DNA of 5,890 nucleotides from Spirosoma sp. (GTDB taxonomy: Bacteria; Bacteroidota; Bacteroidia; Cytophagales; Spirosomataceae), in assembly GCA_025351545.1 (NCBI GenBank), contig JANXVQ010000856.1:1-5890 (forward strand). The letters run 5' to 3'. Both the position numbers and the translations under genes were made by a program. Below are positions 1-5,294 of this stretch, in pieces (position 1 is the stretch's first letter; each line of letters opens with the position of its first letter). The notes below the pieces were generated by a model that worked only from the letters and a program-made list of their open reading frames with translations, made no database searches and was not told where the DNA came from.

Positions 1-1
1 C

Positions 2-1375
2 GAAAATGTAAAGACAATTTTAGATGCCGAATTTGCCACCGAAATCATGCACGGCCACATCGATAATATCGCCATCGAGCGCGATTTGTCGGTTATTGCC
101 ACGGTGGGAGAGGGCATGAAAAAAAGCTCAGGTATTGCCGGTAAGTTGTTTTCTGTACTGGGTAAAAATGGGGTCAATATTGTGGCCGTAGCGCAGGGGT
201 CATCGGAGATTAATATCTCGGTGGTTATCAACAAAAACAACCTTTCAAAAGCGCTTAACTCCCTGCATAACATCTTCTTCCAGTCAGAAGCGCGTGTGCT
301 GAACCTGTATCTTGTTGGTACGGGACTGATTGGCAAAACACTCCTGAAGCAGATTTTTGAGCAAGCCGAATACCTGCGCACAGAAAAATTATTGAAAATC
401 TGTGTCGTGGGCATGACGAACACCAAAAAGATGCTTCTCGATCCGAAAGGCGTTTCGCTTGACAACTGGCGGGAGCGGCTATTGGCAGAAGGCGTCACGA
501 CCTCTTTGCCGGCGTTTGTTGAAAAAATTAAAGACTATAACCTACCAAACTCGGTGTTTATCGACTGCACATCGGACAAGGATATTGTGCAGTTTTACGA
601 ATCGCTGTTAGATGCTAACATCTCGGTTGTAACGCCCAATAAGGTAGCCAACTCCGGTCCGTATGCTGAGTATCGACGGTTGCAGCGCACAGCATTGAAT
701 CGGGGCGTCAAGTTCCTCTATGAAACCAACGTTGGGGCGGGCCTGCCAATTATCAACACCGTTCAGGGACTGATGACTTCCGGTGACCGCTTCCTGAAAA
801 TTGAAGCGATTTTGTCCGGCACGTTATCGTTTATTTTTAATACCTTCCGCCCCGGTCGCGACGGCGAACCGACCTCCTTTGCCGATGTTGTCCGTGAAGC
901 CAAAGAAAAAGGGTACACTGAACCCGATCCCCGCGACGATTTGAGCGGTCTGGATGTAGCCCGAAAAATTCTGATTCTTGCGCGGGAAGCCGGTTTCCCG
1001 CTGGAACCTGAAGACGTAACGATCGACACATTGCTTCCGCAGTCGTGTTTGGACGCCCCAACAATTCCGGCCTTTTTTGAGGAACTGGAACGTAACAACG
1101 ACTACTTTGAAAACCTGCTAAGAACCGCCGAAGCAAACGGCGAAAAGCTGCGGTTTGTGGCCAGCTTCGAGAATAACAAAGCGACCATTGGCCTGCGACC
1201 CGTGGGCGTAGATCACCCGTTTTATCAGCTAACCGGCGCCGATAATATCGTTTCGTTCACGACAGAGCGTTACAAAGACCGCCCATTAGTGATCAAAGGT
1301 CCCGGTGCCGGTGCCGAAGTAACAGCCTCGGGCGTGTTCGCCGACGTAGTGAGCATCGGGAGTTATTTGGCGTAA
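2..1375 (+). CDS. thrA: Bifunctional aspartate kinase/homoserine dehydrogenase, 3' part (5' end outside window)
   Basis: This is the C-terminal 457 residues of a protein usually about 815-820 long. The frame is open from the first bases, so the ATG at 47 is internal. The fused enzyme makes aspartyl phosphate and reduces aspartate semialdehyde to homoserine, the first and third steps of the threonine/methionine branch, in the cytoplasm. The kinase domain lies upstream of the window. Positions 2 to about 290 cover the end of the regulatory ACT region (SVIATVGEGM, then GVNIVAVAQGSSEINIS). The homoserine dehydrogenase starts with the nucleotide-binding GTGLIG (317-334), followed by TPNKVAN, ETNVGAGLP, ILSGTLSFIFN and the family signature TEPDPRDDLSGLDVARK (about 917-967). 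It closes with GPGAGAEVTA (1298-1327). No frameshift is seen, so it should be functional. In many bacteria thrB and thrC follow; here they do not. The last 44 bp recur downstream at 2449. Confidence 0.96.
   Translation, partial: ENVKTILDAEFATEIMHGHIDNIAIERDLSVIATVGEGMKKSSGIAGKLFSVLGKNGVNIVAVAQGSSEINISVVINKNNLSKALNSLHNIFFQSEARVLNLYLVGTGLIGKTLLKQIFEQAEYLRTEKLLKICVVGMTNTKKMLLDPKGVSLDNWRERLLAEGVTTSLPAFVEKIKDYNLPNSVFIDCTSDKDIVQFYESLLDANISVVTPNKVANSGPYAEYRRLQRTALNRGVKFLYETNVGAGLPIINTVQGLMTSGDRFLKIEAILSGTLSFIFNTFRPGRDGEPTSFADVVREAKEKGYTEPDPRDDLSGLDVARKILILAREAGFPLEPEDVTIDTLLPQSCLDAPTIPAFFEELERNNDYFENLLRTAEANGEKLRFVASFENNKATIGLRPVGVDHPFYQLTGADNIVSFTTERYKDRPLVIKGPGAGAEVTASGVFADVVSIGSYLA
1332..1375 (+). 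repeat. 44-bp direct repeat, copy 1 (3' end of thrA; att-like)
   Basis: The last 44 bp of thrA, including its TAA stop, match 2449-2492 exactly. The flanking bases differ on both sides: G at 1331 against C at 2448, and G at 1376 against T at 2493. The repeat encodes the thrA tail (VFADVVSIGSYLA-stop), so thrA is the evident origin. It forms the left boundary of the accessory segment. Confidence 0.95.
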
Positions 1376-1382
1376 GAATTGT

Positions 1383-1390
1383 TATCTTCG
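1383..1390 (+). promoter_or_regulatory. Possible -7 promoter element for the toxin-antitoxin operon
   Basis: TATCTTCG matches the Bacteroidota -7 consensus TAnnTTTG at all but one position. It lies 21 bp before the antitoxin ATG at 1412, which would give a short leader. No convincing -33 TTTG box stands at the usual 19-21 bp spacing; the nearest TTTG, at 1366-1369, is too close. It falls just inside the accessory segment, so the operon could bring its own promoter. Confidence 0.3.
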
Positions 1391-1411
1391 TTACGCATAA
1401 ACCAACATGTT

Positions 1412-1639
1412 ATGAGCCGCCGACAATTAGTAGAACAGGCTTTGCAAACAATCAATCAATTACCCGAAGATAAAATCAGCGAGGTAGCTGACTTCGCGTC
1501 TTACATTCTCAAAAAGCATGAGGAAGCGAGTCTGCAAAAAGGTATTGAACACTTAGTCGAAACGTCGAATACCTTTGCCTTTTTGCACGATGACGAAGAT
1601 TTATATACGCTGGACGATTTAAAAGAGCGATATAGATGA
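1412..1639 (+). CDS. DUF2281/MazE-like antitoxin of a type II toxin-antitoxin pair
   Basis: A 75-residue acidic protein, probably the antitoxin of the MazF/PemK-type toxin encoded next. The N-terminal part (VEQALQTINQLPEDKISEVADF) resembles the short helical DUF2281-type antitoxins that start with a 'QLP..ki.EV.DF' pattern. The C-terminal part (FAFLHDDEDLYTLDDLKERY) is acidic and aromatic, as expected of a disordered tail that wraps and blocks the toxin; that role is inferred from the family. I chose the ATG at 1412. An in-frame TTG at 1379 would add 11 residues (LSSLRINQHV...) that do not look conserved and would run through the candidate -7 box. The stop overlaps the toxin start in ATGA (1636-1639), which indicates translational coupling. 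Such antitoxins often repress their own operon, but no operator palindrome was found. Confidence 0.82.
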   Translation: MSRRQLVEQALQTINQLPEDKISEVADFASYILKKHEEASLQKGIEHLVETSNTFAFLHDDEDLYTLDDLKERYR

Positions 1640-1953
1640 AGCAAGGCGATTTGGTATTGATTCCATTTCCATTCACGGATTTATCGGGTAGCAAAGTGCG
1701 CCCGGCCTTAGTGTTGATTGCTACATCGCTCGACGTCACGTTAGCCTTTATAACGACGCAACTTCAATGGCAAGAACCAACGGATTTGTTACTTGTTCCC
1801 AGTGATTTAAACGGTTTGAAAAAAGCGTCCTTAGTTCGTCTTAGTAAATTGGCCACTATTGATGCTAGTTTAGTTCAGGGTCGCTTAGGCATATTAGATA
1901 CAAACCAGTTACTGGTAATTCATCAAAACCTACGATTCTTATTGCAATTATAA
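1636..1953 (+). CDS. MazF/PemK-family endoribonuclease toxin
   Basis: A 105-residue toxin of the MazF/PemK superfamily, sequence-specific mRNA interferases held inactive by the paired antitoxin. The N-terminus is diagnostic: GDLVLIPFPFTDLSGSKVRPALVL (residues 4-27), where the FPFTD loop and the RPALVL strand form the core of the SH3-like barrel. R22 is in the position of the catalytic arginine. T40/T41 in FITTQ occupy the conserved Thr/Ser position of the active site. The middle (LLLVPSDLNGLKKASLVRLSKLATID) matches the later strands, where SxVR and KLaTID-type motifs are typical. The length is normal for the family and there is no frameshift. It starts within the antitoxin stop codon (4-bp overlap) and ends 1 bp before a decayed copy of the thrA-end repeat. 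The cleavage specificity cannot be read from sequence. Confidence 0.92.
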   Translation: MKQGDLVLIPFPFTDLSGSKVRPALVLIATSLDVTLAFITTQLQWQEPTDLLLVPSDLNGLKKASLVRLSKLATIDASLVQGRLGILDTNQLLVIHQNLRFLLQL

Positions 1954-1954
1954 C

Positions 1955-1979
1955 AGCATCGGGAGTTAGTCAGGCGTAA
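1955..1979 (+). repeat. Decayed third copy of the thrA 3'-end repeat
   Basis: AGCATCGGGAGTTA (1955-1968) matches 1352-1365 of thrA exactly. It is followed by GTCA in place of TTT, and then GGCGTAA (1973-1979), which again matches the thrA end. The copy is shorter than the 44-bp copies, with its left half missing. It sits 1 bp after the toxin stop codon and directly before the open frame of the kinase-like remnant, so it separates the two cargo pieces. Confidence 0.72.
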
Positions 1980-2443
1980 TTTGGGGACGAAGTTGTAAGG
2001 TTATATGACCGTTGGACAGAATCATCAGATGGAGGAGAACGTTACATACCTCAACGAGTACCACCGGCAGCAGAGCAAAAAAATGATCAGGAAAGTCTCC
2101 GAGCAGCCCTTGATGTCATTGCAGGAGTGCATAGAGCAAGCAAAGCGGCTCAAGGACCAGCCCCTCAAAACCGTACCCAAAAAGCCGATTTAGATCAGGC
2201 GCTTCGGGTTGGTGAGGAGAAGCTACTTCGCCGATGGGCTTTTTCTGCTAATAAAATGCTACCTGCCGAGCCGTTTACTGACGCTTGGCAAGCATATTGA
2301 TTTTGCTTTCCTTCAAAATAGCGACTATTATAAACACGAATTTTGGCATCATTGTCAGTGATTTACATCACCGAAATGTGCTTGTGAGAGATGATGGTGA
2401 ATTGCTGTTATTTGACCCGGTTATCTACTTGATACCACTTTGA
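1980..2443 (+). pseudogene. Broken remnant of a kinase-like protein (putative polyvalent protein kinase domain family)
   Basis: No intact gene fits this stretch, but one protein can be followed across three frames. Frame A (1980-2297) has no start codon and reads FGDEVVRLYDRWTESSDGGE..., then LRAALDVIAGVHRA and EEKLLRRWAFSANKMLPAEPFTDAWQ before a stop at 2298. Frame B (about 2281-2341) reads IDFAFLQNSDYYKHEF. Frame C (2342-2443) reads GIIVSDLHHRNVLVRDDGELLLFDPVIYLIPL, then TGA. From memory, the piece order (WA...F...W, then DYY..elGii..DLH..NVLV...FiDpviYL) matches the C-terminal kinase-like domain of polyvalent proteins from phages and conjugative elements. DLHHRN resembles a catalytic loop and FDP a DFG-like site. 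The 5' end and the N-lobe appear deleted, with the junction near 2281-2300, and one extra T in 2341-2344 would explain the B-to-C shift. It is not expected to be functional. Confidence 0.6.
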
Positions 2444-2448
2444 AACGC

Positions 2449-2492
2449 GCGTGTTCGCCGACGTAGTGAGCATCGGGAGTTATTTGGCGTAA
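2449..2492 (+). repeat. 44-bp direct repeat, copy 3 (thrA 3'-end duplicate; att-like)
   Basis: An exact duplicate of 1332-1375, with the thrA stop codon at 2490-2492, but outside any gene here. It begins 5 bp after the stop of the kinase-like remnant and marks the right boundary of the accessory segment. Perfect identity suggests either a recent duplication or selection on the site. Confidence 0.95.
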
Positions 2493-2538
2493 TCTATTAA
2501 ATACAATAGAACATAGCCAATCATAAACCGCTGAAAAA

Positions 2539-2562
2539 TCGTAAATTCGTAAAGATAATTTG
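2539..2562 (+). promoter_or_regulatory. Possible promoter region of the McrB-like gene
   Basis: Two copies of TCGTAAA (2539-2545 and 2547-2553) repeat at an 8-bp period and are followed by ATAATTTG (2555-2562). That box resembles the Bacteroidota -7 element TAnnTTTG, except that its first two bases are AT rather than TA. The GTG start at 2571 lies 8 bp beyond, so transcripts would be nearly leaderless. No -33 TTG box was found at the proper spacing. Confidence 0.33.
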
Positions 2563-2570
2563 CCCTTCCT

Positions 2571-4157
2571 GTGCTACCCGATATTCAACAACAACCCCTG
2601 ATCGAACGTGTTCGTGACATTGGTCACCCCGAAGCCGTCCGGCGATTCTTTGGGTTGTTAAAGGAGTTGATCGACATGGTTAACCTGCCTAATGGCGACG
2701 CTCGACTGGCGTTTACCGTGCGGCAGGAGAAAGCGTCGATCATTGCAAATATTAATTTCTTTCAGGCGCTACGGATTCAGAAACCGCGCCGGGGTGAAGT
2801 CGAATATCATCTGACTGTCAAGAAATCCTGCTACGACCGACTGAAAAGTACGGAGGAACTGGTCTTTGAGCCACTCACCGAAAAGTCTGATTATCTGTCC
2901 GTTATCATTGGGCAATCGAACGCTCACCTGCTCTACAATCCTACCTTGCGTACGTGTTGGGAAGACTGCCTGCTCGAGCTTGTTGAAAGCAACAAACGAG
3001 GTCCGCACTCGGCCCGGCATAATGCCGACGTGTATCGGGCGGCCGAAGATGAAGCGTTCCAAAGTGAGGTTATCAGACTTGCCGACGACCCAACTCTAGG
3101 GAATCGCGTATTGAATGGATATAGTGTCGAAGAACCGGAAACCGATTATGAAGTTAAGCCGACATTGCCGAATCAGCCGCATAATCTGATCCTGTTTGGG
3201 CCACCGGGTACGGGCAAAACGTTCGCGTTGCAGCCGTATTTGCGTGAGAAAAATTCCAGCCTGATTACATTCCATCCATCGTACAGCTACGAAGAGTTTG
3301 TCGAAGGTATTCGGCCGGAGGTAATCAATGGTCAGATCAGCTATAAAATCCGCAAAGGAATTTTCCATAAAGCCTGTTTATCCGCTATTCAGCAGGCGGG
3401 TTATGGCACCATAGCCGATTGCCTGAATGACTCACCGGAGAATCGTAGTCATAAGTTGAAAAAGGCCCCCGCCTGTTATTTGCTTATTGATGAAGTTAAC
3501 CGGGCCAACGTCGCCAGTGTGTTTGGGGATTTGATTACGCTACTCGAAACAGACAAGCGATTGGGTGCAGATAACGAACTTTGGTTGACGTTGCCTTATT
3601 CGCAGGAGCGGTTTGGTGTTCCGTTAAACCTGTTTGTGGTGGCGACAATGAACACCACCGACCGGTCCATTGCCCTGCTGGACATTGCATTACGACGCCG
3701 GTTTTCGTTCCGTGAGATGCTGCCTGATCCAACGATTTTGGGTATTATCGACGGTGTAGATTTGGCGCAGTTATTACGGACGATCAATGAGCGTATCGAA
3801 TACCTGCTCGATCGGGACCACCAGATTGGCCATGCTTATTTAACCCGAATCGAAACACACGCTGATCTTTGTGACGCCTTTCGCGACCGAATTATTCCGT
3901 TGTTGCAGGAGTATTTTTTCAACGACTGGGCCAAAATTCAACTGGTTCTGGGCGACAACCCGGCTTGGGGAAAAGACCCTCACCTGCGTTTAGTTCGGGT
4001 TAAAAAGAAATATACACCCGCTGCCGCCAGCAAGCTATTTGGTGAAATACCCGACTTGATAGATGAGGTTATTACGTACGAAATCAATCCGTATCTGCAG
4101 CAAAGCGAGTATGAGCAGCTTTCGACTGAAGTGTTTGTGAAGATTTATCAGAAGTAG
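2571..4157 (+). CDS. McrB-like AAA+ ATPase (AAA_5) with unrecognised N-terminal domain, no adjacent mcrC
   Basis: A 528-residue protein whose C-terminal two-thirds is a McrB-type AAA+ motor. Visible motifs are Walker A GPPGTGKT (210-217), FHPSYSYEEFVEGIRP (234-249), Walker B LLIDEVNR (304-311), FGDLITLLEtDKR (318-330), the McrB signature MNTTDRS (360-366), the sensor/arginine region ALRRRFSF (373-380) and DHQIGHAYL (416-424). Known McrB proteins bind GTP and drive the McrC nuclease against modified foreign DNA. Residues 1-200 match no domain I recognise and would be the target-sensing part; that is inference. No McrC gene follows, since a dehydrogenase comes next, so this is an orphan or uses a distant partner. 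An in-frame TAA at 2556 limits the start. GTG 2571 is the first candidate; the first ATG (2676) would remove 35 plausible helical residues. No Shine-Dalgarno is visible. Confidence 0.87.
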   Translation: MLPDIQQQPLIERVRDIGHPEAVRRFFGLLKELIDMVNLPNGDARLAFTVRQEKASIIANINFFQALRIQKPRRGEVEYHLTVKKSCYDRLKSTEELVFEPLTEKSDYLSVIIGQSNAHLLYNPTLRTCWEDCLLELVESNKRGPHSARHNADVYRAAEDEAFQSEVIRLADDPTLGNRVLNGYSVEEPETDYEVKPTLPNQPHNLILFGPPGTGKTFALQPYLREKNSSLITFHPSYSYEEFVEGIRPEVINGQISYKIRKGIFHKACLSAIQQAGYGTIADCLNDSPENRSHKLKKAPACYLLIDEVNRANVASVFGDLITLLETDKRLGADNELWLTLPYSQERFGVPLNLFVVATMNTTDRSIALLDIALRRRFSFREMLPDPTILGIIDGVDLAQLLRTINERIEYLLDRDHQIGHAYLTRIETHADLCDAFRDRIIPLLQEYFFNDWAKIQLVLGDNPAWGKDPHLRLVRVKKKYTPAAASKLFGEIPDLIDEVITYEINPYLQQSEYEQLSTEVFVKIYQK

Positions 4158-4177
4158 CAAGTAATATGGATGGAAAT

Positions 4178-4222
4178 CCGCTTTTCATGTCATAAAAATG
4201 CTGTCGCGGCAATTAAAAGCGG
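4178..4222 (+). promoter_or_regulatory. 8-bp inverted repeat in the mcrB-dehydrogenase gap
   Basis: CCGCTTTT (4178-4185) is the exact reverse complement of AAAAGCGG (4215-4222), with a 29-nt loop. Its right arm overlaps the left arm of the hairpin at 4219-4234, so the two structures cannot form at the same time. Any regulatory role is speculative. Confidence 0.35.
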
Positions 4223-4234
4223 GCTCTCGCCCGC
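4219..4234 (-). terminator. GC-rich hairpin; intrinsic-terminator-like on the minus strand, or leader hairpin on the plus strand
   Basis: GCGGGC-TCTC-GCCCGC is a perfect 6-bp all-GC stem with a 4-nt loop, 7 nt before the dehydrogenase ATG at 4242. Read on the minus strand, it has a GAGA loop and is followed by TTTTAATT, the form of an intrinsic terminator; this could stop antisense transcription before it reaches mcrB. Read on the plus strand, no U-run follows, so it would instead fold beside the translation start. Confidence 0.42.
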
Positions 4235-4241
4235 GTTACAC

Positions 4242-5288
4242 ATGAAAGCTCTCGTTCTCACAGAATACAATCAGTTTGATTTACAGGATTTGCCAAAGCC
4301 GACTATTCGGCCCAATGAGGTATTGGTTCGGGTGCAGGCCGTAGGTATTTGTGGTTCCGATGTTCATGGTATGGATGGCAGCAGCGGTCGGCGCATTCCC
4401 CCCATTGTGATGGGACACGAAGCATCGGGTATTATTGCCGAAGTGGGGAGCGATGTACGCGGCTGGGCAACCGGCGACCGTGTTACCTTCGACTCGACGG
4501 TTTATGTACTCGACGACTGGTACACTCGTCGGGGTCAGTATAACCTTAGCGATGGTCGAGAGGTGGTTGGTGTATCAACGCCCGATTTCAAGCGGCAGGG
4601 AGCCTTTGCTGAGTTTGTGAGTGTGCCACAGCATATTCTTTACGCCATTCCCGACAATGTTAGTTTCACACACGCTGCTCTGGTCGAGCCGGTAGCCGTG
4701 GCACTTCACGCGGTTAGTCTGACGCCAATTCAAATCAATGATTCGGCAGTGGTTGTTGGTGCGGGTATGATTGGTTTGTTCGTAATTCAGGCGCTGAAAT
4801 TGGCTGGTTGTGGCACAATCATCGCCATTGATCTGGACGATGATCGGCTTGCACTGGCGAAAACCCTTGGTGCAACGCACACGATCAACGCTGGAACGCC
4901 GGACAGCCAAAACGGCGATGTTACGAAACAAGTACAAGCGCTCACACACGGGCGTGGGGCCGATGTTTCTTTTGAAGTAGTCGGTGCCACGCCAACGGTC
5001 AAAACCGCCATCGACTGTGTTCGGAAAGGAGCAACTGTCACATTGGTGGGTAACCTGGCCCCAACAGTCGAGATTCCATTGCAAGCCGTTGTAACCCGGC
5101 AATTGCGGCTGCAAGGTTCCTGCGCTATCAATGGTGAATATGAAGCCGCGCTGGCTCTAATTTCGTCGGGCCGGATAAATGTAGGGGCAATCCTGAGTGC
5201 CGAAGTACCGCTGGAAGAAGGCGCAGCTTGGTTTAAACGGCTGTATGCCAGGGAGAAGGGCTTGATTAAAGTGGTGTTGAAACCGTAA
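4242..5288 (+). CDS. Medium-chain zinc-dependent, NAD-type dehydrogenase (threonine/sorbitol/butanediol dehydrogenase-like) lacking the structural-zinc cysteines
   Basis: A 348-residue medium-chain dehydrogenase oxidising an alcohol or sugar alcohol; the substrate cannot be assigned. The GroES-like N-terminal domain has the catalytic zinc ligands C37 (GICGSD), H59-E60 (GHE) and E149 (LVEP). The Rossmann fold has GAGMIG (173-178) and D197 in AIDLDD, the acidic residue that favours NAD over NADP. The structural-zinc lobe is altered: the positions that normally read CxxCxxC...C are V89, D92, T95 and S103, with the surrounding frame (STVY..WY..RG..NL.D.REV.GVS) intact. I chose ATG 4242 because MKALVLTEYN is the usual family start. 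An upstream ATG at 4170 would add 24 unrelated residues translated through the hairpin region. The gene starts 84 bp after mcrB and converges on the next gene with a 6-bp gap, leaving no room for a separate terminator. Confidence 0.92.
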   Translation: MKALVLTEYNQFDLQDLPKPTIRPNEVLVRVQAVGICGSDVHGMDGSSGRRIPPIVMGHEASGIIAEVGSDVRGWATGDRVTFDSTVYVLDDWYTRRGQYNLSDGREVVGVSTPDFKRQGAFAEFVSVPQHILYAIPDNVSFTHAALVEPVAVALHAVSLTPIQINDSAVVVGAGMIGLFVIQALKLAGCGTIIAIDLDDDRLALAKTLGATHTINAGTPDSQNGDVTKQVQALTHGRGADVSFEVVGATPTVKTAIDCVRKGATVTLVGNLAPTVEIPLQAVVTRQLRLQGSCAINGEYEAALALISSGRINVGAILSAEVPLEEGAAWFKRLYAREKGLIKVVLKP

Positions 5289-5294
5289 TAAATC

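Noticed and set aside
763..1136. Antisense frames within thrA
   Set aside because: They lie opposite highly conserved homoserine dehydrogenase codons and are low-complexity Ser/Arg-rich shadows.
1379..1411. TTG start adding 11 residues to the antitoxin
   Set aside because: It runs through the -7-like box, and the ATG at 1412 gives the usual family length.
2005..2193. 62-residue open frame starting at ATG 2005
   Set aside because: It overlaps frame A of the kinase-like remnant, which reads more coherently (LRAALDVIAGVHRA, EEKLLRRWAFSANKML) and continues to a recognisable domain end. It has no Shine-Dalgarno and no family resemblance.
1332..2492. CRISPR array or simple tandem repeat
   Set aside because: There are only three copies, with spacings of about 580 and 470 bp occupied by genes, and the copies derive from thrA coding sequence.
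4170..4241. Upstream ATG giving the dehydrogenase 24 extra residues
   Set aside because: The family normally begins at MKALVL. The extension is translated through inverted-repeat DNA and resembles no leader or domain.
4575..5114. 179-residue antisense frame within the dehydrogenase gene
   Set aside because: It is a shadow of a well-supported gene. Its sequence is rich in Cys, Arg and Asn without domain-like patterns.
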